From: Acytostelium subglobosum LB1
Taxonomy: Eukaryota > Evosea > Eumycetozoa > Acytosteliales > Acytosteliaceae
Assembly: GCF_000787575.1 (NCBI RefSeq)
Contig: NW_012236528.1
Coordinates: 1,276,576-1,340,575, forward strand
Direction of reading: 5' to 3'
DNA: 64,000 nucleotides
Below are positions 1 to 10,077 of the stretch, piece after piece. The translations under genes were made by a program, and so were the position numbers. Position 1 is the stretch's first letter. Each line of letters starts with the position of its first letter. Under the pieces are notes generated by a model. The model searched no databases. It had not been told where the DNA came from and saw only the letters and a list, made by a program, of their open reading frames with translations.

Positions 1-59
1 CTACTTCACTCGACCACGTGGACCTGCAACAGCATCTTCAGAATCCACCTGGACAATGA
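1..59 (+). CDS. possible 3' end of a plus-strand gene, truncated by the window edge
   Basis: The first bases stay open in the frame starting at base 3 and end at TGA 57-59, reading TSLDHVDLQQHLQNPPGQ. An AATAAA hexamer follows at 87-92. This would form a convergent pair with the next gene, which ends at 129, as is usual in this window. Two other frames are also open for a similar distance, so the frame and the gene itself are uncertain. Confidence 0.25.
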   Translation, partial: TSLDHVDLQQHLQNPPGQ

Positions 60-128
60 TCAAATGAACGAACAAATGAATGAATGAATAAACAGGTACC
101 TCGCGCGATGGATGGGGAATGGTGGAGT

Positions 129-1552
129 TTAGAGTTTAACAAAGATCTTGAATCTGAACATGGTGTAGGCGATGGCGTCAAAGAAGAGGAACCAGCCAAT
201 GCTAAAGACGAGTGAGGCGAGGTAACCATTGCGCAGCCAGGACTTGTAGAGCACGAGGTAGCTCTCGTACCAGAGTGTCTGGTTGTTGGCTCGGATGTAG
301 AACATCAGTATGATCTCGATGAAGATCATCAACACGTAGATGGTGATTGGGTTCATGCCGATCCAGAGGAAGGGCTGGGCGGCGCGGTCCACCCACACCT
401 TGACCTTGGGCGGCCAGGCCACCACGTCGAATGTCAGGTAGGCCCACGACATGAACAATGCGCCACAGGCCACAGTCAACAATGCGAAGCTGAAACTCCA
501 GATCTTCTTGTTGAATGGGATGATCGTGGCGGAGAACATTGCTGCGCCAATGCCACAAACCAGTCCAATACCAAGCCATCTCAACAAGATGTTCTTATAA
601 TCATCGTCGCTCTTCTTATAATATGTTGTGAACACTCTTCCCAGTTCCAGTCCCATCCATGTTGTGATGTATGCACTGAATGTCGAGACAATGCCCTCTG
701 GATCAGTTGGATGCATCCTGTATGATTGTGTGAGTATGTGAGTGGGGGTGGGGTGGAATCATTCCAATCACTCAATCATCTTAACATACATATTCTTTCG
801 AAGGATTAGATTGTCAATATAGGCGGCTGCGTTACATGTTGGAGTGATGTCACCACGTCCACAACCTGGAACAGGATAGCCATACATCAGTCCGAGGTAG
901 ATAGTGGCACTTCCAATCAATGCCAATCTTTGAGCCCACTTTGGAAGTAACAGGAAGCTACAACAACTAAAGAAATAACAAATTGATATTCTCTGGAGTA
1001 CACCCATCACTCTAAACGTTGAGAATACAAACTTATGAGCCATCAAGTTGAGGAATAACTGGATTCCAAACAACAAGATTGTCCTTCTAATAATATTGAT
1101 CCAGGCTAAGTATTGAGGGTGAGTTAGTGGAATGGTTCCAGGGGGTGGGGGTGGGGGGATGACATACTTGCTCGATCATTCTTCTTGGCATTCTTCAAGG
1201 CGAGTGCGATTGAGAATCCACAGATAAAGAGGAAGGAGGGGAAGATGAGATCGGCCGTGGATATTCCATTCCAATTGGTCTCACTCAATGGCCATATCAC
1301 CTCAGGTCCACCTTGATTGTCAACAAGGCTATTGATGATGTTAATGAATGTATGATTGATTGGGTGAGTGAGTGATACATACATCATTCCGAATATTGTT
1401 AGACCTCTGGCTGTGTCGAGACTGAGCATTCTCTTTCGAGGTGGAGGAGTGTCTGGTGAGGGGGTCGGGGTAGTGTCATCGCTGGATGGAATAACATTGA
1501 TTGATGTATCCTCACGTATCAATGGAGTAGTTTCCGATAGTTGTAATGACAT
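129..1552 (-). CDS. HGSNAT-like membrane acyltransferase (heparan-alpha-glucosaminide N-acetyltransferase family)
   Basis: Four exons, 1383-1552, 1168-1328, 790-1105 and 129-717, sum to 412 codons including stop (411 aa). Splicing at GTATGT donors restores the family core: RGLTIFGMILVDNQGG, then a W-PL-E-T-WNG stretch, ADLIFPSFLFICGFSIAL, a block ending RVMGVLQRISICYF, and a C-terminal half with several hydrophobic spans and the conserved WIGMNPITIYV. Family members are polytopic and use acetyl-CoA to acetylate terminal glucosamine residues at the lysosomal membrane. The protein is shorter than animal HGSNAT and lacks a long luminal N-terminus; it begins with a Thr/Pro-rich cytosolic-looking leader bearing ETTPLI, which resembles a dileucine-type sorting signal. 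Introns 2 and 3 carry the GGAAT/ATTCC palindrome described in the findings. The substrate in an amoeba is unknown; family membership is secure. Confidence 0.85.
755..765 (-). repeat. intronic palindrome GGAATSATTCC, copy 1
   Basis: Perfect 11-bp palindrome about a central S, in intron 3 (718-789) of the HGSNAT-like gene, followed in the sense strand by a C-rich stretch. Confidence 0.7.
1129..1139 (-). repeat. intronic palindrome, variant copy GGAACCATTCC
   Basis: One-base variant in intron 2 (1106-1167) of the HGSNAT-like gene. In the sense strand the copy runs almost directly into ACTAAC, a likely branch point. Confidence 0.6.
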
Positions 1553-2401
1553 TATTATGTATATTTAGTATAGTAGAGAAGGGATATGTTTACTACAACA
1601 ACAACTGATGATTTAAGCAGTTGTGATTGATTGAAGTGAACAAAAGTTAAGATGGTCATCAATCCAATCACATGGATCACACAAGTCAAAGATATTTTGG
1701 GTCTTGCAAAACTTTGATTGGGGTGAGGCCCAAAGGGGTATCATTCGGCTTCAAAGCAGCCATCTTTCAATCATCAAAATATCAACAAGCAAAGGGTGTA
1801 AGATTGGCCCCATTTCGTCGGTATTGATTAGAATGAATATGGTAGAGTGCAATTGCAAAGATAGTTTTGAATTGGCGCATACACCTATTCCTTCGGCAAT
1901 CCCAGCATCCCAGCGTTATCACCAATTTGTGTAATTTATACTCTCATGCCTGGGAATCTTCATACCTACCTGTAGGAGTGAGTGACCTGGTACCAGAGGA
2001 TTATGGGCGTTGGTGTGCGTGACTGATTAAGATTAAGATGCCGGTATCTAGTGAGCTACCTTTTAATATCTTTGACAACAACAATGTATGGATCATTGAA
2101 CTTCATGAACTAATTGCGTTGTTATGATTAAGTTATTGATTAGTTTGTTTCTGTGTGTATGCTGAACGTTGATAAAATGAAAGACCAAAGTGTTCATTTA
2201 TGACGAAAGTGGTTCAAAACGAATCTCAGATCATAATCAAGTTAACTGACTGGCTACACTCACAACAACAACAACAACAATATCTACTATAATATATAAC
2301 ACCTGTACACTAAATGATCAAATAGCATCAATCAATAGTAATACAAAGAATCCCTCAATCACTCACTCACTCACTCACTCATTAATCACACACTGTAGAG
2401 G
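1553..2401. other. divergent intergenic region between the HGSNAT-like and PXMP4-like genes
   Basis: Both flanking start codons point outward, so both promoters must lie here. The end near 2402 holds an (AAC)n run, AT-rich stretches and (ACTC)n just before the start codon. A short open frame at 1704-1934 has no recognisable product. I see no RNA gene. Confidence 0.5.
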
Positions 2402-3526
2402 ATGGATGCCAACAAACCGATACCATCACAATTACTAAATGCACCATTACATCAAACGACAGCACAGTCACAATCACAATCACAATCATCATCACCAACA
2501 GCAGAGTTAAATAGCGAGTTGACAGCTGCATCGATAAACAACAACAATGACCTGTATCATCACATAAACAAACATCAACACTTTCACACCGACTGCCTCA
2601 TCTCGGCACTCAGAGGCCTGAGGAATGGCATCCTAACAGGCGTACGCATCAGAATACCCTACATATTCCAAGCCGTCATCTATGCTGCTATATTCAGAGA
2701 CCCAAGGTATGACTCACCACAACTCACTCAATCAATCAATCACATGATCACTCACTAATCATACATCAATCAGACTGTTGAGCAGGGTCAAGTTTGTAAT
2801 CAAACAGATGTTCTTCCATGGTCGCAATCTTGGATTGTTTGTAGGAATATACAAGACGATATGTTGTGTGTTTAGGAATATTGGAGTGAAGGGTGGCGTG
2901 GAGTCATTGATCGCAGGCTTTGTAGGTGGTTACTATGCATTTGGCGACAGCAAGTCTACTAGTGGCAGTGTTAACAACCAGATTGTATTGTACCTCTTTG
3001 CCAGAGCTTTGATCGGATTCATCCAGAGTGGTGTCAAGAGGAAGATCATCCCAGAGACCCTCTCCACCACAACTCCACAAGGTTTCAGGATATTCGCCGG
3101 TGTCACACTGTATGTATCCTTGTCGTCTATACCCAAAGATGCTACCCGCGCACTCACTAACATCAATCAATCAATCAATCATGTACTTGGACACCCTTTG
3201 GAATGATTCCACTCACTCACTCACTCAATCAATCAAACATATACTTGGACACCCTTTGGAACCATTCCACTCACTCAATCAATCAATCGTTCAAATCTAT
3301 CAGGGCCATGATATTGTACTTGACAGAGTATGAACCGGATACATTGAACCCATCATTCATGAGCACGATGACATACCTTTATCACAAGTCAGACTCTGGT
3401 CCAATGTTGCCAGCTGATGATAAGAAGTTCTCACCAATCATCTTGGTCGTCCTGGTCTCATTGTTGGGCGTCTACTTCCCATCACTTCAATTGGAGAACA
3501 TCCTTACCAACGTATTCAAGTTGTAA
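2402..3526 (+). CDS. pxmp4: PXMP4-like peroxisomal membrane protein (Tim17/22/23 family)
   Basis: Exons 2402-2706, 2774-3109 and 3304-3526 give 287 aa. After a Gln/Ser-rich leader come the PXMP4/PMP24 hallmarks: ALRGLRNGILTGVRIRIPY, then RVKFVIKQMFFHGRNLGLFV, YKTICCVF, a glycine-rich membrane segment FVGGYYAFGD, and a C-terminal block with TEYEPDTLNPSFMSTMTYLY. These match the order in animal PXMP4, a small multi-span peroxisomal membrane protein whose exact transport role is not settled. The spliced junctions PRLLSRV and VTLAMILYLTEY keep the alignment intact. Intron 2 is 194 bp, the longest in the window, because its core is duplicated. The stop lies 44 bp from the stop of the convergent endoglucanase gene. 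Confidence 0.85.
3180..3288 (+). repeat. tandem duplication inside PXMP4-like intron 2
   Basis: Two adjacent units, 3180-3237 and 3238-3288, share ACTTGGACACCCTTTGGAA followed by a palindrome arm, (CACT)n and (CAAT)n. Each unit carries one copy of the intronic palindrome: GGAATGATTCC at 3200-3210 and GGAACCATTCC at 3258-3268. The duplication adds about 55 bp to the intron and leaves coding sequence untouched. Confidence 0.85.
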
Positions 3527-3566
3527 TTGATTGGTCGATCAAACATATATATGGAACACATCAAAG

Positions 3567-3572
3567 TTTATT
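3567..3572 (-). terminator. poly(A) signal overlapping the endoglucanase stop codon
   Basis: On the minus strand the stop and signal read TAATAAA, so AATAAA begins inside the stop codon. The convergent plus-strand gene ends only 44 bp away. Confidence 0.5.
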
Positions 3573-5253
3573 ATAAACTGGACAAAAGAGATAGTATTAC
3601 AAATGATGATATCAGCCATATTGATGATGATGAGGACAAGGTCGTGGCAGCAGAGATCTTTGGATTTGGCTTGTCGTCATCACTGGATTGTGCAGCCGCC
3701 GCTGATGTCTGTGCAGTGTTGGTGGTGGATTGCGCGCTGGTAGTGGTAGTGCTGCTGGCTCCAGTGGTCGAGGTAGTAGTAGTGGTAGAGCTTGGTTGAG
3801 AGTTGTCCGAGTATTTGTAACCGGTCGTATGTTCAAAGTTCACCAGTCCCGCCAAGGCACCGGTGAACGCTGCGTTGTAATCCAATGCTGGCTCATTCTG
3901 GATGTAGTTGGCGCGAGTGTCGCTGAATGTCGTCAGGTCGAGCGATGGGCCGCCCATGAGTGCACCCTTGAGCACGTAGGTGTTCTGGGCGGGCGTGTCA
4001 ATTGATTGGGCACTGTTGACCACTGTTGGATTGTGTGCGGCACGATGATGCGGGTTCTTGGGATAGTTGGTGCCAAAGCCGATCAAGTATGAGTATGAGT
4101 TCTCGGCGCATTTGCCCAAAACACAGTTGATCTGCTGTGTGGCGAATTGAGTCGATGCGTTGGTGTTGATCAATGAGGCCAAGAATGCACCGCCAGTCGC
4201 ATACCTGTTGTTGCCCCACTTCCAACCTGAAGAGTATGATACAATGCCACTGATCTTTGATTGTGATGTCCACGTCGTGAGCAGTTGAGTGGCCATGTTG
4301 GTCAGGTCGGTCTTGGTGACCGATCCCTGGGCCAAGTTGGCATCATTCATGAGCTGGCGGTAGGCCAACACTGCGGCGCCGGCGTACTTAGAGTCCCAGC
4401 TGATCACTGCATTCCAGATGCTGTTGAAGCCGTAGTTCTTGATGTCTGAGAGTGCAGCCAGCATGTCGTTGAAGTATGATTGCGAGGTGTCCTTGCCCGT
4501 GGCCAGGTACATCCATATAGCTGCCATGGCCTTTTCATCCTTCCAACCTGATGAAGTGTAGCCTTGGGCCGAGTCGGGTACGACCATGTTTCCATTGGGG
4601 CATCTTGATCCAAGACTGTACATTCTCTTGGCGGTGGCCAAACATTTGGCCGAGTAGGTTGCGTCGATGTCCTTCCAAACCATGGCGGCAGCGGCCAATG
4701 TAGACGCACTCTGCATGGCAACATCAGTGCATGGCTGGGTTGAGGACACGGTGAATATCTTGCGTTCGTAGGTGAGGGTGTTGGGGGTGTTCCAGAGGTT
4801 GTGCGAGTCCATCACGTCGATTTGAGTGACCAGCAAGTCGTCCGAGACCAAAGTGTTGATCAACCAATCAGTGCCATACTTGAGCACGGACAGGTACTGT
4901 GTCTGGAGATGGCACTTGTTGTTGATGTTGTCCTTGTACTCGATGTAGGACCATGCCAACACATTCATAGAGTAGGCCATTGGGAAGGTGAATTTGATGT
5001 AGTCTCCAGCGTCAAAGAAGCCGCCAGACAGGTCGATGTCGGTCCATGATGGGTCGGCCAATGTACCATCTTGCAGGACACTATTTGAGCGCCAGTATAC
5101 TTCACTATCCGGTAACTTTCCAGCTCTCTGAGCTTTGTAAAACATTAAAGAACTATACAATGCATCACAATAATCAACAGATTGTGATTGGACATTGATT
5201 GTTTGGAAAGATATTATTAAAAGTACAAATATAATTATGGAATAATTCGACAT
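3571..5253 (-). CDS. secreted GH9 endo-1,4-beta-glucanase with predicted GPI anchor
   Basis: A single 560-aa exon. Residues 1-23 form a signal peptide ending near NVQSQS. The catalytic domain starts at VDYCDALYSSLMFYKAQRAG and has the GH9 signature SGGFFDAGDYIKFTFPMAYS, in which the two Asp of DAGD are the expected base residues. Near the C-terminus lie a YLIGFGTNYPKNPHHRAAH block and a DTRANYIQNEPALDYNAAF block, the second holding the family Glu expected as the acid. A Ser/Thr-rich linker and a hydrophobic tail of about 20 residues follow, consistent with GPI anchoring. GH9 cellulases in dictyostelids remodel stalk and spore cellulose, for example during germination. All key residues look intact. 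Confidence 0.93.
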   Translation of the reverse strand: MSNYSIIIFVLLIISFQTINVQSQSVDYCDALYSSLMFYKAQRAGKLPDSEVYWRSNSVLQDGTLADPSWTDIDLSGGFFDAGDYIKFTFPMAYSMNVLAWSYIEYKDNINNKCHLQTQYLSVLKYGTDWLINTLVSDDLLVTQIDVMDSHNLWNTPNTLTYERKIFTVSSTQPCTDVAMQSASTLAAAAMVWKDIDATYSAKCLATAKRMYSLGSRCPNGNMVVPDSAQGYTSSGWKDEKAMAAIWMYLATGKDTSQSYFNDMLAALSDIKNYGFNSIWNAVISWDSKYAGAAVLAYRQLMNDANLAQGSVTKTDLTNMATQLLTTWTSQSKISGIVSYSSGWKWGNNRYATGGAFLASLINTNASTQFATQQINCVLGKCAENSYSYLIGFGTNYPKNPHHRAAHNPTVVNSAQSIDTPAQNTYVLKGALMGGPSLDLTTFSDTRANYIQNEPALDYNAAFTGALAGLVNFEHTTGYKYSDNSQPSSTTTTTSTTGASSTTTTSAQSTTNTAQTSAAAAQSSDDDKPNPKISAATTLSSSSSIWLISSFVILSLLSSL

Positions 5254-6489
5254 TATTATTATTAATAGTATTAAATAGTATTACAACAAATTATTAATTA
5301 TTTTAAATTAATATTATTACAACAAATAAATATATATTATATTCTTTTGGAATTGTTATATCTTAAACATATATTATTATTATTATTATTACAAATATGA
5401 TTGAATGTAGTTAGTTTGAATTGAATCGTCTGAAGTAGGACCTGCGACTGGTCCTTTTTATCCTACAATGTTGGTCAATAATCTGATCATTCATTCAAAC
5501 AAAACAAACAACATACACACTCGTTCGCACACACAATCAATCTATCAAACAAACAGTCAATCAAACCAAACATGTTACACCATCACTGATGTTGATGGCA
5601 ATAGTGAATGTGCGACCTACTTTTGCTAGTTCAACCAACCTACCAACAATGTTCTTTTTGATCAACTCACACGTTCTTCATTCGCACACACCAACCTTAA
5701 TTTAGAAGAGAAGGACAACACACTGATTAATATCAATCAAAGTGTGCGTGCCCATTGATCAATACCCACAAACGATGCAAACATCATATACCAAACTTGA
5801 TGGTTGACATAATCTTTGAATATTGAGGCCTCATTGAATGATGCGCACTACTCTTGATGTTGATTGAATTGATTGATTGGCAGTTGGTGTGGACGTGAAG
5901 GATGTGTTGGTTGATGATGGTTCTAAATTGAGATTCACCTGATCCGACTTGATTAATTGGTTGATGGCAATGACAATGAAGGCAGATAAGTGTGGGGTCG
6001 ATCAAATATGTGTGTGTTTGTGTGTATTTGTATCTATTTTTGATCACCCCAACAACTTTTGTGTGTTTGTTTGATCAGTAGAGTGTGTGAAAGACTTAAT
6101 ATCTGTTTGATTGTGATCATTCATTTTGAGGAGTGAGTAGAGAAGAGTGGGTAGGTCGTTAGAAAGGTGGAAAGGTTACTCTGATGATCAGGTCATACAT
6201 ATTATGAGAAGGGGATGGTCAACGTCAGGGAATCCGAAAAAGCCAAAACCAATGTGTAGTAGTGGCTCTATTTACAACTTCCAGTCGATGGTTCTTTGAA
6301 TCAATATATACCAAACTCAAGTGTGATCATGATCTTGGTAACGAGAATGAAACGATACAAATGATGATGGAGAGATAATCAATAACATGTTTATTTATTT
6401 ATTTGTGATTGTTGTGAGATTTAATATTATTATTACATTAGTGATTTAGTGATTGAGTGATTCAGTGTGATTCAGTGAGTGACCATTAA
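5254..6489. other. intergenic region upstream of the endoglucanase gene
   Basis: About 1.2 kb between two minus-strand genes. The 150 bp next to the endoglucanase start are strongly AT-rich (ATT/TAA runs), as expected of a core promoter. The rest has short GATT/CAAT tetranucleotide runs, TG-rich stretches near 6010-6070 and two copies of ATATACCAAACT near 5786 and 6305. No ORF here looks like a gene. Confidence 0.5.
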
Positions 6490-9429
6490 CTAGTTGGTTG
6501 GATTAATGATGGCTGGGTATTGACCCATCAATTGTTTAAAATTGGTTGGATCATTAATGATGGATATTCTTGGATTGTTGATGGATTTCGTGTCCAATTC
6601 CTTCATCTCATGGCCATAACCAAACAATGAAAGTACCAGTAATCTTCTTTGATCATTTGGTACCAAGTATATCTTGTGGAAATTGATCAAATCATTCTTT
6701 GTAACCTTTGACAATACATCAACCATCTTTGTTTCTATCATTGATTGGTCGAGTGTTAGTGTGGTGTTGGGTGTGGGGTGGAATGATTCCAGGGTAGACT
6801 TACTTGTTTGATAATCACCGAAATAGTTACTTCTGAGATCCATGTAATCTTTGGCCAACTCCATGAGGTTGGACCTCTTACGTTGGAGTCGTGTTTGGTA
6901 TCCTTTGACGTAGGAGTCGAAATGGGCTTGGGGCATCTTGTCTAGGAATTGAGGGAATTGATTGTTTACAAACTCATTGATCCTGCTTTGGAGATAGTCA
7001 GCATCCTTGGTATTGCTCTGCACCTCGACACTAAATGAGACCACGGCCAACTTGACCGTACACGTTGCAAAGACAATGTATCCAAGCTGTTGATTGGTCC
7101 TCAACTCGGTGTCGGCCTCCTCGTCCATGATGATGGCTAGCAGATGTCCAAGAGTGGCATTCTCTATATTCGACACTCCGCATTGGTAATGGAAAATGGA
7201 TACGGAGTTGCCTTGGGCGGGGTCTTCCACTCGCTGGCGTATGTGATACTCCACACCCGCTTCGAACATGACACTGCGAGGGATCATCACGTCGCACGAC
7301 CGTGTGCCAGTTCGCGAGTCAACCATGGTGGCAAAGTCGCGGCCAAACTTGACGGCATCATCTTTGGTCACATTGCCCATGACCAACCAACGCACATTCA
7401 GTGATTGGATATATCTTCTGATGAATTGAATGAACTCCAGTCTTGTGATTGTCTTTAGTGCATCATATTGATCTTTGATTGAATGACTGGTGCTGACGAC
7501 ATATGGTCGAAGAACGAAGCGATTTCCATATTCCAATGGTTCGGTAAACTTTATATTGCTAACCAATTGCATTGCATGTTGATGCGTGAGATTGAACTGC
7601 TCCTCGCTGATGTCAAACTTGTTGAGATGTTTGAATACCTCCAGTGCCAAGGTGGCCAGCTTGTTATCGTATCCAGAGCATATCACCTCGATGTCCATGG
7701 CAAAGTGCATCAAACACATTGTAGCATTGTACAACACATCGTCATTCAAGATGGACTTGACGGCCAAGTTGAACAAGAACACCTGGACAGTCTCATGCAC
7801 AGTCTTCATGTAGGACGACTCGAGCCTGCCGACAAAGATCGCATTGGGCGTGTTGAACATGTGATCGGGTGACCACTCCACTATTATGTTGTCCTCGTTG
7901 TAGACAACTTGTGGCAACACTTGTTCGCCTGTCTGGCTGGCCTTGATCGTGATGCTCGAAGGGATGAACTGGTTCTCTTTGGTAAAGTGCAGTCGATCAG
8001 ACTTGGGCATCGATTTCCATGCGATCAACTGATCCGCGGTCACAGGCCTCATCGAGTACTTGAACCCATAGTGCTCCTCCACCTTGTCAGTGAGGTGCTC
8101 AAATGTTTTGGAGAACTGCACCACAGACATCTTGTCAAAGGTCAATGAATCGACAGCTTGGCGATACCTTGTCTTGTTGAAGGTCTCAGGAACCATGCTT
8201 CCAATTCGCATCATGTGCTCAGGGTGCTCAGTGAGTGTGGCCAATTGGCGCGACAGATTCTTGACCAAGCCAATCGGTTCGAATCTGGGAAGGTTGTTCC
8301 AATTCATATCCGAGATGAACTTGATCTCCTTGTGCACATAGTCTGGCAACTCGCTGTGAGTGATCATCTGGAGGTAGTTGTAGAGATGTCCAGCCACTTG
8401 ATCGGCGTGCTTGATGCCCAAGGGAGTTACGGTGATCCTGATTGAGAACATTGTGATGCCAAGGTCGTGCATCTCAATCGCCGCAGACAGATCATAGGCC
8501 CAACCAATGGACTTTAGGAACGAGAGCAATGAGCCTTTTGACTCATGTCCGAGCAAATGACCGATGGTTTGCCATGGACTATCGTCGTACACTTGATCGA
8601 CAGCCAGGTGTCGGGGTACAGGCCAAGTGAAGTTGATTAAGTGGGTGTCCTTGACAGGCACGCCAAACACCTGGACACTCTCTCCTAGTACCAAGTCTGG
8701 TGCGTTTGGCGTCTTGATGTTCTTGTTGACAATATTGCCAAAGTACTGGCGCGCCAGCACCTCCTGCGTGTCCAAAGGGGCCGGGCTGACTAGTGCCAAG
8801 CTCATGATGTTGGCTGAGTAGAATTGATCGTAAAAGGCTATCATGCGCTCGCGTAGGCCTGGTCGATCGTTGAGCGTGGCCAGTGATCCAGTGTCAAAGC
8901 GGGAGACGGGGTGTCCAGCAAAGCACATCAAAATGGCGCTATATAGCTGATGCACATCTGACTGGCGATTGGCATGATGCTCTGAGTCGACTGCGTTGAT
9001 CTCTCTTGATGTCGCCGACTCTGTGAACAACGGCGACACAAAGAATGATGAGAAACGATCGAGCGCTTCCTCGAGGCAGGCAGGTCGCACTTTGAAATAA
9101 AAGTTGGTGAACCATTTGTGGGTCTCGGCGTTGGAATGGCCGCCATTCATCGTGATGAACTGGGTAAACTCCTTCTCGACGGGGTAGCGCTCCGTGCCCA
9201 GAAACAGCATGTGCTCGAGGAAGTGTGCCAGACCGGGGTAGTCATCCGGGTTGCTCAATGAGCCAACTTGCACGACCATGGCAGCAGCGGCCAGCTCAGC
9301 CTTTGGATCAAGTATCAACACCACCTTCATACCATTCTCCAACACCAAGTGTCTGTATTCATTCTTATCATTTGGTGATTTCTCAATTATCACTTCCTTT
9401 CCATTCCTTTCAGGAATTGATTCCATCAT
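6490..9429 (-). CDS. ide: insulin-degrading enzyme (insulysin, M16A zinc metallopeptidase)
   Basis: Exons 6804-9429 and 6490-6734 give 956 aa. The inverted zinc motif HFLEHMLFLGT lies near residue 68, and the downstream Glu is supplied by EINAVDSEHHAN, as in M16A enzymes. The C-terminal half keeps the family features QLGYIVF and a tail resembling VPNDQRRLLVLSLFG. There is no signal peptide, so a cytosolic or peroxisomal place is likely; the C-terminus is not a clear PTS1. IDE clips short amyloidogenic peptides inside a closed chamber. The 69-bp intron (6735-6803) is a multiple of three and has no stop, so an unspliced reading looks like one uninterrupted ORF with 23 extra residues. Its GTAAGT donor, CTAAC and low-complexity content mark it as an intron. 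Confidence 0.93.
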   Translation of the reverse strand: MMESIPERNGKEVIIEKSPNDKNEYRHLVLENGMKVVLILDPKAELAAAAMVVQVGSLSNPDDYPGLAHFLEHMLFLGTERYPVEKEFTQFITMNGGHSNAETHKWFTNFYFKVRPACLEEALDRFSSFFVSPLFTESATSREINAVDSEHHANRQSDVHQLYSAILMCFAGHPVSRFDTGSLATLNDRPGLRERMIAFYDQFYSANIMSLALVSPAPLDTQEVLARQYFGNIVNKNIKTPNAPDLVLGESVQVFGVPVKDTHLINFTWPVPRHLAVDQVYDDSPWQTIGHLLGHESKGSLLSFLKSIGWAYDLSAAIEMHDLGITMFSIRITVTPLGIKHADQVAGHLYNYLQMITHSELPDYVHKEIKFISDMNWNNLPRFEPIGLVKNLSRQLATLTEHPEHMMRIGSMVPETFNKTRYRQAVDSLTFDKMSVVQFSKTFEHLTDKVEEHYGFKYSMRPVTADQLIAWKSMPKSDRLHFTKENQFIPSSITIKASQTGEQVLPQVVYNEDNIIVEWSPDHMFNTPNAIFVGRLESSYMKTVHETVQVFLFNLAVKSILNDDVLYNATMCLMHFAMDIEVICSGYDNKLATLALEVFKHLNKFDISEEQFNLTHQHAMQLVSNIKFTEPLEYGNRFVLRPYVVSTSHSIKDQYDALKTITRLEFIQFIRRYIQSLNVRWLVMGNVTKDDAVKFGRDFATMVDSRTGTRSCDVMIPRSVMFEAGVEYHIRQRVEDPAQGNSVSIFHYQCGVSNIENATLGHLLAIIMDEEADTELRTNQQLGYIVFATCTVKLAVVSFSVEVQSNTKDADYLQSRINEFVNNQFPQFLDKMPQAHFDSYVKGYQTRLQRKRSNLMELAKDYMDLRSNYFGDYQTSKSTLESFHPTPNTTLTLDQSMIETKMVDVLSKVTKNDLINFHKIYLVPNDQRRLLVLSLFGYGHEMKELDTKSINNPRISIINDPTNFKQLMGQYPAIINPTN
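6780..6790 (-). repeat. intronic palindrome GGAATSATTCC, copy 3
   Basis: Perfect copy inside the in-frame 69-bp intron of the insulysin gene, followed in the sense strand by a C-rich stretch and CTAAC. Confidence 0.7.
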
Positions 9430-10077
9430 TTTTGATTGATTGATTGATTGATTGTTTGTTTGTATGATGGATTGATCAAGTATAATGATTGTTTGGGATG
9501 ATATTTAATATTGATTGATTGGATTGTTGGATTGGATTGATTAATTGATTGATTAGAGTGTAGTTGTTCAATCTGTTTGCACGACGATCATCTTATCATT
9601 AATGGTACACCACACACATACACATGATCAGGTGATTGTCTGGTCTGTAATTGATTGATCAATGGTGTGTGTGTGTTATGAGTGTGATCTTCGAAGATCA
9701 TACCATGTTACTAACCCATTCTGTTATGTTCATTTATCCGATCGTCAACAGGACTAGACTTGATTCGGTGTCAATCAACACCCACACTCTAACACTATTG
9801 TAATTATTATTATCTGTTTGATATACAGTAGTATGATGAATAATGATGTCGATTGGTTCACAACATTCATCATGTGATCCTTCGCGATCACACTCCATTC
9901 ATGTCTATCGTCATCAAAACAGATCAATTTTGTGGATTTACTTGCATTGTTGCGTCAACTCTTTTGGGAACAAACAGGACCATTCATGGGACCATCAACC
10001 AGAGACCCTCTCTTCCAAACTTAATATTAATAACAATGACCGACTCTTACATTTGATCAATATTATTGTACAATACA
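9430..10077. other. divergent intergenic region between the insulysin and CAP-domain genes
   Basis: Contains (GATT)n beside the insulysin start, TG-rich segments and several GATC palindromes near 9600-9720. Both promoters should lie here. Short open frames at 9843-10142 overlap the CAP gene start in other frames and are not convincing. Confidence 0.5.

Noticed and set aside
1704-1934. 76-codon plus-strand frame in the first divergent intergenic region
   Set aside because: No signal, domain, splice context or low-complexity pattern typical of genes here.
5763-5770. ACCCACAA resembling the dictyostelid upstream element of small RNA genes
   Set aside because: No matching class I RNA start or structure is visible about 60 bp downstream; a single 8-mer is weak evidence.
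5784-6047. 87-codon minus-strand frame between the endoglucanase and insulysin genes
   Set aside because: His/Ile/Asn-rich reading of CAAT and TG repeats, with no recognisable feature.
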